This document shows, one piece after another, positions 1 to 8,492 of a stretch of 64,000 bases of DNA. The stretch's first letter is position 1; every line of letters starts with the position of its first letter. Source of the stretch: Ilumatobacter sp. (GTDB taxonomy: Bacteria > Actinomycetota > Acidimicrobiia > Acidimicrobiales > Ilumatobacteraceae); assembly GCF_030065885.1 (NCBI RefSeq), contig NZ_JASJCS010000007.1:46625-110624 (forward strand), written 5' to 3'. A program made the translations under genes and the position numbers. The notes under the pieces were generated by a model. The model saw nothing but the letters and a program-made list of their open reading frames with translations, did not search any database and had not been told where the DNA came from.

Positions 1-742
1 CGACGGCGTCGTACGAACCTGCGGCGAGGTCGAGGCCGTCGTCGAACGTCCAGAGGCCGTCGGACCAGAACCGCCACCGGGCGCCGCAGCCGTCGTTCGG
101 ACACAGACCGCCGACGTCGGACACCCCGGCAACCAGCTGTGGCGTATCGGCGCGGCCGTCCCGCTCGGCCTCGACGCGGGCGCGCTCGGCCTCGAAGAAG
201 TCGATCAGCGGGTCGTCGGGGCGGACCTCGACGAAGCAGAGATCGATCTCGGTGTCGCCGACGAGAACGATCGGTGCGTTGCCGTCGACTTCGCGGCCGC
301 AGTCGGTCGTGCCGGTCGCGAACTCCGCCAGGTCGAACTGGCCGACGAGCGCCTGCAGCACATCGAGCTCGTAGTCCGCGACGACGTCGCCGCGTGACGA
401 GCGCAGCACCACGGTCGCATCGGATCGGAACCCAAGATCGAAGTCGCAGCGGTCGCATTCGCCGCCGGGCATGCGGTACCGCGCGAGGAGCTTGCCCGAC
501 GCCGCCACGGCAGCGGGTGCCTGGGCCGTCGGCGGGGGCCGCGTGTCGGTCGGCTCGGTGCTGGGGTTGGGGACGGAGCCGGTCGTCGTCGTGGTGGCCG
601 CCGGTGACGACGCGGTCACCGACTCGGTGGGAGGCGTGCGTGCGTCGAGCGAAGCGGGGTCGATGGCGGCCTCGGGGTCGCCGCAGGCGACGGCGCCGAG
701 TGCGAGGAGGAGCAGGGGCGGCACGATGAGGCGCTGGCGCAT
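1..742 (-). CDS. Putative secreted lipoprotein, C-terminus off the window edge
   Basis: The ATG at 742 opens a frame that stays open to the window edge, so about 247 residues are visible and the end is missing; the ORF track omits it because it has no stop. It begins with a short basic and hydrophobic signal ending in an Ala-Val-Ala-Cys lipobox near residue 20. A Thr/Pro-rich low-complexity linker to about residue 75 follows. The folded part contains Cys pairs (ECDRCDFDLG, then CPNDGCGARW further on), suggesting a disulphide-stabilised extracellular domain. I do not recognise a family. It lies upstream of and reads away from the trans-sulfuration gene cluster. Lipid anchoring is inferred from the lipobox. 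Confidence 0.7.
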   Translation of the reverse strand, partial: MRQRLIVPPLLLLALGAVACGDPEAAIDPASLDARTPPTESVTASSPAATTTTTGSVPNPSTEPTDTRPPPTAQAPAAVAASGKLLARYRMPGGECDRCDFDLGFRSDATVVLRSSRGDVVADYELDVLQALVGQFDLAEFATGTTDCGREVDGNAPIVLVGDTEIDLCFVEVRPDDPLIDFFEAERARVEAERDGRADTPQLVAGVSDVGGLCPNDGCGARWRFWSDGLWTFDDGLDLAAGSYDAV

Positions 743-776
743 GGTGCTAGGACGTCGCTCGTCGACCGCGGGTTCC

Positions 777-1946
777 TCAGCCGAGCGCGGTCGTGAGGTC
801 GGCGATGAGGTCGGCTGGGTCCTCGAGGCCGACGCTGACCCGAACGAGGCCGTCGGTCACGCCGGTCAGCTCTTGCTCGGCGGGCGTCAGGCTGGCGTGG
901 GTCGTCGTCTTGGGGTGGCAGACGAGCGTCTCGGGCCCGCCGAGCGATGTCGCGCAGCGAGCGACCTGCAACCGGTCGATCAGTGCGCGGGCCGACTCGG
1001 TGCCGCCTGCCAGTTCGAAGGCGAGCACGGTGCCGTGCTGGCGCATCTGGCGCTTGGCGAGATCGTGCTGCGGGTGCGACGCCAAACCCGGGTAGTGGAC
1101 GGTGGTCACCGCCGGGTGCTGCTCGACCCACTCGGCGAGGTGCAACGCGGTCTCACACTGGTGTGCGGTCCGCACGGCCATCGTGCGGACGCCGCGCAGG
1201 GCGTTCAGGGCGTCGAACGGCGACGCCATGGCGCCGTGCAGCACGCCGTACCCCCAGATCGCGTCGATCAGGTCCTTCTCGCCCGCGATCACCCCGATCG
1301 TGGCGTCGTTGTGGCCGGCGATGCCCTTCGTGGCCGAGTGCACGACGAGGTCGACGCCGTGGGCGAGCGGTTGCTGACCGAGCGGCGTCGCGAACGTCGA
1401 GTCGACGACCGTGAACGGGCCCATGATCGAACCGAGCTCGTGGAGGTCGCACAGCTCGAGGCGCGGGTTGGACGGCGTCTCGGCCAGGACCATCGTGGTC
1501 TGCCCGGGGCGAACGGCGGCAGTGAAGGCGCTCGGGTCGGTGCCGTCGACGAGTGTCACCTCGATCCCGAGCCGTGCGCACGGGCCCTGCACGAACGCCA
1601 GTGTGCCGGCGTACAGCTGGCGGGCGGCGACGATGTGGTCACCGGCCGAGCACAGCGCGAACACGACCGATGCGATGGCGCCCATCCCCGAGGCGAACGC
1701 CATGGCGTCCTCGGCATCCTCGAGCTCGGCGACGGCTTCCTCGAACGACCGCACGGTCGGGTTGGCGTACCTGCCGTAGAACTCGTCGGCACGGAGCGCC
1801 GTCGCGCGCCGGTGGGCGTCGTCCATGCTGCCGGACTCCCAGACGCTCGACGCCCACAGCGCCGGCGCGAGCGACGAGGCGCTGGCGCGGCGGCCGGCAC
1901 GGATGGCGGCCGTGCTGGGCTTCACCGGGCGTTCGTCACGCGACAC
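777..1946 (-). CDS. PLP-dependent trans-sulfuration enzyme (cystathionine gamma-synthase/lyase family)
   Basis: The 389-aa product has the usual length of the Cys/Met metabolism PLP family. Visible hallmarks are the YANPTVRSFEEAVAELE segment near residue 60, the cofactor-binding SGMGAIASV stretch, and the Schiff-base lysine in SATKGIAGHNDAT. Members interconvert cystathionine, homocysteine and cysteine or degrade methionine; the exact reaction (MetB, MetC or methionine gamma-lyase) cannot be fixed from sequence alone. Its start overlaps the end of the upstream VOC gene by 11 bp, so the two are probably co-transcribed and translationally coupled. Cytosolic; the family is confident, the substrate is not. 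Confidence 0.88.
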   Translation of the reverse strand: MSRDERPVKPSTAAIRAGRRASASSLAPALWASSVWESGSMDDAHRRATALRADEFYGRYANPTVRSFEEAVAELEDAEDAMAFASGMGAIASVVFALCSAGDHIVAARQLYAGTLAFVQGPCARLGIEVTLVDGTDPSAFTAAVRPGQTTMVLAETPSNPRLELCDLHELGSIMGPFTVVDSTFATPLGQQPLAHGVDLVVHSATKGIAGHNDATIGVIAGEKDLIDAIWGYGVLHGAMASPFDALNALRGVRTMAVRTAHQCETALHLAEWVEQHPAVTTVHYPGLASHPQHDLAKRQMRQHGTVLAFELAGGTESARALIDRLQVARCATSLGGPETLVCHPKTTTHASLTPAEQELTGVTDGLVRVSVGLEDPADLIADLTTALG

Positions 1947-2346
1947 AGAACTCGTTGCCCTCGGGGTCGGCCATCACCATCCACCACTCGCCGTTCTCGT
2001 CGACGCGGCGGATCTCGGTGGCGCCGGCCTCGCGGAGCTCGGTGATCTTCGTCATCCTGGCGTCGTCGGTGCGACCAGCGCGGACGTCGAGGTGGACCCG
2101 GTTCTTGACGGTCTTCTTCTCGGGCACCCGCAGGAACAGGATCCGCGGGCCGACCTTGTCGGGGTCGACGATCGCCCCGATCGAGCCCGCCGGAGGGACC
2201 GGTACCCCGTTCGACCGGAGGAAGTCCTCCCACGACAGGTAGCCGGCCGGCGGTGGTTCCTCGACGTAGCCGAGCGCGGTCGACCAGAAGGCGCACATGA
2301 CGTGCGCGTCCTGACAGTCGATCGTGATCTGGAACGGCGTCCCCAT
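1936..2346 (-). CDS. VOC family protein (glyoxalase-like domain)
   Basis: A 136-aa single-domain protein of the glyoxalase-like VOC superfamily. It starts with the beta strand FQITIDCQDAHVMCAFWSTALGY and ends in the typical DPEGNEFCVA motif. Such proteins bind a divalent metal or act as resistance or epimerase modules; the ligand is unknown here. The start ATG is 18 bp from the divergent VOC gene at 2365. A TACCGT box lies 7 nt upstream of the ATG, consistent with a leaderless transcript. The downstream trans-sulfuration gene overlaps it by 11 bp. Confidence 0.85.
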   Translation of the reverse strand: MGTPFQITIDCQDAHVMCAFWSTALGYVEEPPPAGYLSWEDFLRSNGVPVPPAGSIGAIVDPDKVGPRILFLRVPEKKTVKNRVHLDVRAGRTDDARMTKITELREAGATEIRRVDENGEWWMVMADPEGNEFCVA

Positions 2347-2352
2347 CGGTCG

Positions 2353-2359
2353 TACGGTA
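2353..2359. promoter_or_regulatory. Overlapping divergent -10 hexamers
   Basis: The 18-bp space between two divergent VOC genes holds TACGGT on the plus strand (6 nt before the 2365 ATG) and TACCGT on the minus strand (7 nt before the 2346 ATG). The two hexamers overlap by five bases. Both fit the TANNNT leaderless -10 pattern repeated throughout this window, so initiation in one direction should exclude the other. Confidence 0.6.
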
Positions 2360-2364
2360 CAGCC

Positions 2365-2715
2365 ATGGCCATCGGCAGCCTGAACGAGATCGTGTTCGAC
2401 TCCTCAAACCCCGAGGCCCTCGCCCGTTTCTGGCAGGCGCTGATCGGTGGCGAGGTCGAGGTCGAGGGCGACGACTGGGCCGCGCTCGACGGCGATGCCG
2501 ACGGGTTCTACATCGTGTTCCAGCGCGTTTCCGAGCGGAAGTCGGCCAAGAACCGCCTGCGCCTGAACGTCGACGTCGACGATCTCGAGTCGGCCACCGA
2601 CGACGCCGAGCTGCTCGGCGCCCGCAAGATCGGTGGCACCGACGACCACGGGAACGGCACGTTCCAGGTCATGGCCGACCCGGATGGCAACGAGTTCTGC
2701 CTGCTCGCCACCTGA
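2365..2715 (+). CDS. VOC family protein (glyoxalase-like domain)
   Basis: A 116-aa VOC/glyoxalase-like protein. The track ORF begins at 1825, but everything before residue 181 is antisense to the upstream genes. The ATG at 2365 starts a clean domain (SLNEIVFDSSNPEALARFW) that closes with ADPDGNEFCLLAT, the typical end of this subfamily. A TACGGT box sits 6 nt upstream, suggesting a leaderless mRNA. It is divergently arranged with a paralogous VOC gene 18 bp away, and the two probably arose by duplication of one domain type. Function unknown; ligand binding or small-molecule detoxification is the family expectation. Confidence 0.85.
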   Translation: MAIGSLNEIVFDSSNPEALARFWQALIGGEVEVEGDDWAALDGDADGFYIVFQRVSERKSAKNRLRLNVDVDDLESATDDAELLGARKIGGTDDHGNGTFQVMADPDGNEFCLLAT

Positions 2716-2748
2716 CGCCGCGCCCGGCAACCCGGCCCGGGGCGGGTC

Positions 2749-3546
2749 TCAGCCCCGCAGCCGCTCGACGATCTCGTCGTGGAGGTGGCCGTTCGAGCTG
2801 ATCGCCGCCGGGCCGAGGTGGGTCCCGTCCCCGAGTCGGTTGGTCAGGCGACCGCCGGCCTCCTCGACGACGACCTTGACGGCCGCGATGTCGTACGGCG
2901 CGACGCCGACCGCGTCGATCGCGACGTCGAGGCCGCCTTCCGCGACGAGGCAGTGTTGCCAGAAGTCGCCGAACCCGCGGGCTCGCCGCGCCTGCTGGGC
3001 GATCGCCGCGAGCTCGCCCGTGAGGCCCAGCTCGTCCCAGCCGGCGCTGAACGTCACGCTGACCTGCGCGAGGGCGAGCTCGGCGACGTCGGAGACCCCG
3101 ATGCGCCGACCGTCGACGTGAGCGCCGTGCCCGCTGGCACCCCACCACCGCCGGCCGAGCGCCGGCGCCGAGACGACGCCGACGACCGGCGCGTCGTCGT
3201 GGGTCAGCGCGATCAACGTCGCCCACACCGGCAATCCGCGCACGAATCCCGACGTGCCGTCGATCGGATCGACGATCCACCGCCACGGCGATCGGGCGTC
3301 GCCTTGCAGACCGTGCTCTTCGCCGAGGAATCCGTGTGCCGGGCGTTCGGCGAGTACGCGGTTCGCGAGCAGTGCCTCGGCCTGCCGGTCGACCTCGGTG
3401 ACCTCGGTGCGGTCGTCCTTCCAGCCGAGCGTGAAGTCGGCGCTCTCGAACCGCGGCAACGTGAACCCGTCGGCGGCGTCCGCCAGCGACAGCGCGAAGG
3501 CCAGCTCGCCGTCGAGGTCGTGCGCCATCGGCGTGCCGTCAGCCAT
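2749..3546 (-). CDS. hisN: Inositol monophosphatase-family phosphatase, HisN-like histidinol-phosphatase
   Basis: The 265-aa product carries the metal-binding signatures of the inositol monophosphatase superfamily: a GEEHG acidic site, the DPIDGTSGFVRG motif and the C-terminal PYDIAAVKVVVEEAGG. The N-terminal ADAADGFTLPRF resembles histidinol-phosphatases of actinobacteria (HisN), which dephosphorylate L-histidinol phosphate in histidine synthesis; activity on inositol phosphate cannot be excluded. The track ORF runs to 3843, but the upstream part overlaps dxs. The ATG at 3546 lies 17 bp after the dxs stop on the same strand, suggesting an operon; a second ATG six codons downstream is an alternative start. 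Confidence 0.82.
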   Translation of the reverse strand: MADGTPMAHDLDGELAFALSLADAADGFTLPRFESADFTLGWKDDRTEVTEVDRQAEALLANRVLAERPAHGFLGEEHGLQGDARSPWRWIVDPIDGTSGFVRGLPVWATLIALTHDDAPVVGVVSAPALGRRWWGASGHGAHVDGRRIGVSDVAELALAQVSVTFSAGWDELGLTGELAAIAQQARRARGFGDFWQHCLVAEGGLDVAIDAVGVAPYDIAAVKVVVEEAGGRLTNRLGDGTHLGPAAISSNGHLHDEIVERLRG

Positions 3547-3563
3547 CGAGCATCGGCAGCCGG

Positions 3564-5507
3564 CTAGCGGGCGTCGAGCTGCGCCCGGACGCTGGCGGCG
3601 ATGCCGGTCGCGTCGAGACCGAGGCGGGCGAGGATCTGGCGTGGGTCTCCGTGCGGGACGAACCGCGTCGGGATGCCGAGGGGGTCGATCATGACGTCGG
3701 GCGAGAGCGCCGCGATCTGGTCGGCGATGGTCATGCCGATGCCACCGTCCCGGATGCCGTCCTCGACCGTGACCACGACCCTGCACGACGCGGCCGCCTC
3801 GATCATCGCGGGGTCGATCGGAGCGCACGACCGGGCGTCCCACACCTCGACGTCGATGCCCTCGGCCGCCAGGGTGTCGGCGGCCTTGAGGGCGTGCTCG
3901 AGCATCCGCCCGATCGCCAGGATCACGGCGGCGCCGTCACCCGGTCGAGCCAGCCGGGCCGCGAGACCGGATCCCACCTCGGATTCGGCGACCTGACGCG
4001 CCGAGCCGCGTGGGTAGCGGATGACGACCGGACCGTCGTCGGCGAGGTCGACGGCGTCGTCGAGCATCTGGTGGAGCTCTTGGGCGCTCGATGGCGCGAG
4101 CACGCGCATGCCCGGCACCTTGGCGAGCAGCGCCATGTCGTACACGCCGTGATGGCTGGCGCCGTCGGGTCCGGTGATGCCGGCGCGGTCGAGGCAGAAG
4201 ACGACTGGCAGACGGTGCATCGCCACGTCGTAGACGACCTGGTCCCAGGCCCGGTTGAGGAACGTCGAGTAGATCGCCACCACCGGCCGTAGACCCCACA
4301 TCGCCATGCCGGCGGCGCCGGCGACGGCGTGTTGCTCGGCGATGCCGACGTCGAAGCAGCGGTCGGGGAACCGCTCCTCGAACGGGAGCAGACCGGTCGG
4401 GCCCGGCATCGCGGCGGTGACCGCGACGATCCGCTCGTCGCGCTCGGCGACCTTGATGACCCCCTCCGCGAACGCCTGCGTGTAGCCGGTGGGCACCGCC
4501 TTGGGCGGACCGTGCAACGGGTCGAAGACGGGCGCGTCGTGGAGGTGCTTCTCGTCGTCGTCCTCGGCGGGGGAGTAGCCGCGACCCTTCTGGGTGAGCA
4601 CGTGGACGATGATCGGTCCCTCGACCGAGAGCTCCTCGGCGTTGCGGAACGCAGCCTCCATCTCCTCGATGTTGTGGCCGTCGACCGGGCCGACGTAGCG
4701 CACCCCCAGCGCCTCGAAGAACGACGGCGGCTGGAGGAACTCGCGGACGCCGGCCTTGAACGCCTCCATCGCCTTCTCGGCCTGCGGGCCGACACCGGGC
4801 AGGTTGTGCAGGAAGTCCTCGAGCCGGCGCTGCCGCCGCACGTACACCGGGTTCAGCCGGATGTCGGTGAGCGCGTGGGCGAGACGGTCGGTGAGCTTGT
4901 CGGGGATGCTCGGGTGGTGGGCCCGCTCGTCGACGCCCTGAGCGTTGGCCGACAGGTTCGAGACCGTAGGCGCGTAGCTGCGTCCGTTGTCGTTGAGGAC
5001 GATGATGACCTGGCGCTTGCTGTGACCCAGGTTGTTGAGCGCCTCGTAGGCCATGCCGCCGGTCATCGCACCGTCGCCGATGACGGCGACGATGTGGCGG
5101 TGATCGTCGACGCCGGCGTCGCGGGCGATCGCCATGCCGTACGCGTAGCTGAGCACCGTCGACGCGTGGCTGTTCTCGATGTGGTCGTGGCGGCTCTCTT
5201 CGCGGCTCGGGTAGCCGGACAGACCGCCCTCTTGGCGGAGCTGTTCGAACTGGTTGCGCCGGCCGGTGACGATCTTGTGCACATAGGCCTGGTGGCCGGT
5301 GTCCCACAGGATCGCGTCGGTCGGCGACTCGAAGACGCGGTGCAGCGCGAGCGACAACTCGACGGCGCCGAGGTTCGAGCCGAGGTGACCGCCGGTCTCG
5401 CTGACGGCGGCGACGATGAAGTCTCGGATCTCGCCGCCGAGCGCGTCGAGCTCGGCGTACGACAGGCCGCGGAGGTCGGCGGGTTCGTTCACGCGCTCGA
5501 GGAACAT
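3564..5507 (-). CDS. dxs: 1-deoxy-D-xylulose-5-phosphate synthase
   Basis: The 647-aa protein has the full length of Dxs, the thiamine-diphosphate enzyme that condenses pyruvate with glyceraldehyde-3-phosphate as the first step of the MEP isoprenoid pathway. The N-terminal ThDP-binding motif GDGAMTGGMAYEALNN (about residue 145), the transketolase-like middle domain with DRAGITGPDGASHHG, and the C-terminal transketolase domain are all present and uninterrupted. The ATG at 5507 has a TAGCGT box 9 nt upstream. The downstream HisN-like gene follows after 17 bp on the same strand. Cytosolic enzyme. Confidence 0.97.
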   Translation of the reverse strand: MFLERVNEPADLRGLSYAELDALGGEIRDFIVAAVSETGGHLGSNLGAVELSLALHRVFESPTDAILWDTGHQAYVHKIVTGRRNQFEQLRQEGGLSGYPSREESRHDHIENSHASTVLSYAYGMAIARDAGVDDHRHIVAVIGDGAMTGGMAYEALNNLGHSKRQVIIVLNDNGRSYAPTVSNLSANAQGVDERAHHPSIPDKLTDRLAHALTDIRLNPVYVRRQRRLEDFLHNLPGVGPQAEKAMEAFKAGVREFLQPPSFFEALGVRYVGPVDGHNIEEMEAAFRNAEELSVEGPIIVHVLTQKGRGYSPAEDDDEKHLHDAPVFDPLHGPPKAVPTGYTQAFAEGVIKVAERDERIVAVTAAMPGPTGLLPFEERFPDRCFDVGIAEQHAVAGAAGMAMWGLRPVVAIYSTFLNRAWDQVVYDVAMHRLPVVFCLDRAGITGPDGASHHGVYDMALLAKVPGMRVLAPSSAQELHQMLDDAVDLADDGPVVIRYPRGSARQVAESEVGSGLAARLARPGDGAAVILAIGRMLEHALKAADTLAAEGIDVEVWDARSCAPIDPAMIEAAASCRVVVTVEDGIRDGGIGMTIADQIAALSPDVMIDPLGIPTRFVPHGDPRQILARLGLDATGIAASVRAQLDAR

Positions 5508-5734
5508 GTGTCGGTCACGCTACCGGTGACCCAGAGGGCCTGCGCATTCAGCTCGCCGTTCCCGACGCCTCGGGCCGTCCCGGGGGAGAGCGCGGGCACA
5601 GAGGCGAGCGGGGCCCCGGATGCGCGGCGTCGACGGCGAGGTCTCGAGGCGCCGACCCCGAGGGCCTCGCGCACTTCCGGTCCGGCCCGTCGGCGGAGCC
5701 CGTCCCGAACGGTCACCGGACGTACGCTGCGACC

Positions 5735-7348
5735 ATGACGCGGATCGAAGGACATGCCGGGCAGCAGACGGTCGCAGCACTCCAGCAGTTCGGCACCGAC
5801 GTGATGTTCACGCTCAACGGCGGTCACATCTGGCCGTTCTACGAGGCGGCGCGCGATCGCGGCATGCGCGTCGTCGACACCCGCCACGAGCAGTCGGCCG
5901 CGTTCGCGGCCGAGGCCTACGCCAAGCTGACCCGACAACCGGGTGTCGCTGCGCTCACCGCAGGGCCCGGCGTCACCAACGGCGTGTCCGCCGTGACCTC
6001 CGCGATGTTCAACGGCTCACCGGTGGTGGTGCTCGGCGGGCGGGCGCCGTCGGCTCGGTGGGGCGCCGGCTCGCTGCAGGAGTTCGATCACGTGCCCGTC
6101 ATGGCGCCGATCACGAAGTACGCCGCCACGGTCGGCGACGCCGGTGTCGCCGGCCAGCAGGTGCACGAAGCCACCCGCACCGCTACCGAACCGCATCGCG
6201 GACCGGTCTTCCTCGACTTCCCGCTCGACGTCTTCGGACCGTCCTCGGGTGAGATCCCCTCGGGTGGCGCGGCGAGCGGCCAGGCGCCCGATCACGAGCT
6301 CGTCGAACGACTCGCCCGTGCCGTCGCCGGCGCGGAACGTCCGGCGTTCCTGGTGGGCAGCGACGCCTACTGGGACGGCGCATGGGTCGAGCTCGAGGCC
6401 GCCGCCACCGCGCTCGGGGTGCCGTGCTTCTTCAACGGGCTCGGACGGGGGATGCTGCCGGCCGACCACCCGCACGCCTTCCTGCGCACCAGGGGCATGC
6501 TCAAGCAACGCGCCGACCTCGTCGTCGTGATCGGGACGCCGCTCGACTTCCGGGTGGGCTTCGGCACGTTCGGTGACGCCACGGTTGCCCACGTCGTCGA
6601 CGCCGCCTCGCAGGTCGCCGACCACGCCGAGGTGCTGACCGTCGTCGGCGACATCAGCACCGTGCTGGCAGAGATGGCGAACTTCGCCGGCCATCGACGC
6701 GACCACGGGCCGTGGATGAGCGAGTTGCGCGATGCCGAGTTGGCCGCGGTCGCTGCCGAGGTCCCCCTGCTCGAGGCCGAGACCGAGCTCATCAAGCCGA
6801 CGCGTGTCTACGGCGAGCTGCGCAAGCGGCTCGAGCGCGACGCGGTCGTGATCTGCGACGGCGGTGACTTCGTCTCGTACGCGGGGAAGTACGTCGAGGT
6901 GCACCAGCCGGGCGGCTGGCTCGACACCGGCCCGTTCGGCTGCCTCGGGAGCGGTCTCGGCTCGGCGATCGCGGCCCGCGTCGTCCGGCCGGACGCACAG
7001 ATCGTGCTGATGCTCGGCGACGGCGCCGCCGGCTTCTCGCTGATGGACGTCGACACGCTCGTGCGCCACCAGCTGCCCGTCGTGATGGTGGTCGGCAACA
7101 ACGGCATCTGGGGCCTGGAGAAGCACCCGATGCAGGCGATCTACGGCTGGGACATGGCGTGCGACCTGCAGCCCGACACGCGCTACGACGACGTCGTGAA
7201 GGCGCTCGGCGGCGACGGCGAGACCGTCACCGAACCCGGGCAGGTCGGCGCGGCGCTCGACCGGGCGTTCGCGAGCGGCGTGCCGTACCTCGTGAACGTG
7301 ATGACCGACCCGGGCGACGTCTACCCCAGAACGAGCAACCTCGCCTGA
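5735..7348 (+). CDS. Thiamine-diphosphate-dependent enzyme, acetolactate synthase/2-hydroxyacyl-CoA lyase-like
   Basis: The 537-aa protein has the three-domain POX/ALS fold. The N-terminal domain carries the activating glutamate in DTRHEQSAAFAAEAYA, followed by a central domain and a C-terminal ThDP motif GDGAAGFSLMDVDTLV that ends in VVGNNGIW. It resembles acetolactate synthase-like proteins and 2-hydroxyacyl-CoA lyase or oxalyl-CoA decarboxylase more than biosynthetic IlvB, and no small regulatory subunit is adjacent. The substrate is undetermined. The start is supported by a TACGCT box 6 nt upstream of the ATG, suggesting leaderless expression. The preceding 227 bp hold no gene. Confidence 0.88.
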   Translation: MTRIEGHAGQQTVAALQQFGTDVMFTLNGGHIWPFYEAARDRGMRVVDTRHEQSAAFAAEAYAKLTRQPGVAALTAGPGVTNGVSAVTSAMFNGSPVVVLGGRAPSARWGAGSLQEFDHVPVMAPITKYAATVGDAGVAGQQVHEATRTATEPHRGPVFLDFPLDVFGPSSGEIPSGGAASGQAPDHELVERLARAVAGAERPAFLVGSDAYWDGAWVELEAAATALGVPCFFNGLGRGMLPADHPHAFLRTRGMLKQRADLVVVIGTPLDFRVGFGTFGDATVAHVVDAASQVADHAEVLTVVGDISTVLAEMANFAGHRRDHGPWMSELRDAELAAVAAEVPLLEAETELIKPTRVYGELRKRLERDAVVICDGGDFVSYAGKYVEVHQPGGWLDTGPFGCLGSGLGSAIAARVVRPDAQIVLMLGDGAAGFSLMDVDTLVRHQLPVVMVVGNNGIWGLEKHPMQAIYGWDMACDLQPDTRYDDVVKALGGDGETVTEPGQVGAALDRAFASGVPYLVNVMTDPGDVYPRTSNLA

Positions 7349-7410
7349 GCGCCGCGGCGTCGGCGTCGCACACGCGGCCTCACCGTCGACCCGCGGGACG
7401 GGCCGCCGCT

Positions 7411-7428
7411 GGGTCGACGCGTCGACCC
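7411..7428. repeat. Perfect 18-bp palindrome between convergent genes
   Basis: GGGTCGACG is followed directly by its reverse complement CGTCGACCC, giving an 18-bp perfect palindrome without a spacer. It lies 62 bp after the ThDP enzyme stop and just before the end of the convergent lipoprotein gene. It may be a protein-binding site or part of a bidirectional terminator; without a loop or T-tract the role is uncertain. Confidence 0.4.
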
Positions 7429-7433
7429 GCTCG

Positions 7434-8492
7434 TCACCACATGCCGTCGCAGATCGAGCCGGGAGCGGGGATCACCGACCCGTCGGCGGTGATGTCGACG
7501 AGCTCGAGCTCGGCGCGGAGGAAGCCGATCAGATCGGCTTCGGTCGCCGGCAGCGCGCCGTCGTGCTCGATCAGGTACGCCTCGATCGCCACCTCCATCG
7601 TGCGGCGCGACCGGGTGCACTCCTCCTCGATCGCCACCGAATCGCCGTCGGTGTCGCGCGGCGGCGTCAGGTCGATGCCGGCGCACTCGCTGCCGGCGAC
7701 GGCGGCCGGGGCGCCGTCGACGAGGTCGAGCCGTTCGTCGAGCTTGCCCAGCAGCCCGGCGTCGACGAGATCCTGCTCGGTCGGCTCGGCGGCGCCGGGG
7801 AACTTCGCAATGTACGCCTCGCGTGCGACCACGAGTGTCCGTGCCGAAGCCCGGCAGGCGCTCGTGAACTCGGCGACGGTCGGGTCGACGCATCCCGAGC
7901 CGGCGACCGGCACGAGGCGATCGTCGGCCGTCTGCCAGCGGCCAACGGGTTGGTCGAGGAACCCGTCGAGCTCCTCGAGCGCGCCGGGGCCCTCGCCGCG
8001 TTCGGCGGCGAAGCGCTCGACGCCGGCGTAGATGACCGCCAGCTCCCTCGCGCAGTCGGGCCCGCCGACGAGGTCGACGTCGGCAGCGCTGAACTCGGCG
8101 TAGATCTCGTCGGCATTCTGCAGCGGCTCGGTCGACGTGACGATCTCGGCCTCCGGGATGTCGGCGGGCACGACGCCGCAGCCGGGGTCGGCTGGGACGA
8201 GTGCGCCGTCGCGGACGTCCCACAACGTCGATTCGTCGCGGAGGTACTCCTCGGCGACGAGCGCCGCCTCGTCGGGCGCCGGTTCGCCCTGCATCACCTC
8301 GTAGACGTCGAGGGCGGTGCGCAGGGCCGACGCATCCGCGTTGCACGCGGCCGGGTCGGCCTGCTCGATCGCTTCGAGACCCGGCTCGACGACGGCGTCG
8401 CGGAGGGCGCCCGATTCCGTGCCGTCGACGGACGCGCACGACGCGACCGCAAGCGCTGCGGCGGCGGTGCGTGTCAGTCGGCGCGGCAGCAC
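7434..8492 (-). CDS. Lipoprotein with four Cys-bracketed repeat modules
   Basis: Read from the GTG at 8492, the 352-aa product starts with a basic and hydrophobic signal and a Val-Ala-Ser-Cys lipobox at about residue 19, so it should be an exported lipoprotein. The mature part is four tandem modules of roughly 60-80 residues. Each opens with a Cys, has a helix containing an aromatic (EAYLIEHDGALP, EAYIAKFPG, ERFAAERGE, DVYEVMQGE), then a D/E-L stretch, a dG-x-vP turn and a closing Cys in a GSxC-like context. The pattern resembles the conserved region of type IV pilin-like proteins (Y, G, P, dL) but no pilin leader is present. The longer track ORF extends into the upstream thioesterase. The gene overlaps that thioesterase's end by 19 bp. 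Confidence 0.72.
   Translation of the reverse strand: MLPRRLTRTAAAALAVASCASVDGTESGALRDAVVEPGLEAIEQADPAACNADASALRTALDVYEVMQGEPAPDEAALVAEEYLRDESTLWDVRDGALVPADPGCGVVPADIPEAEIVTSTEPLQNADEIYAEFSAADVDLVGGPDCARELAVIYAGVERFAAERGEGPGALEELDGFLDQPVGRWQTADDRLVPVAGSGCVDPTVAEFTSACRASARTLVVAREAYIAKFPGAAEPTEQDLVDAGLLGKLDERLDLVDGAPAAVAGSECAGIDLTPPRDTDGDSVAIEEECTRSRRTMEVAIEAYLIEHDGALPATEADLIGFLRAELELVDITADGSVIPAPGSICDGMW

Noticed and set aside
471-2045. 524-aa plus-strand ORF at the left end
   Set aside because: Antisense to the lipoprotein and the PLP enzyme, with no recognisable domain.
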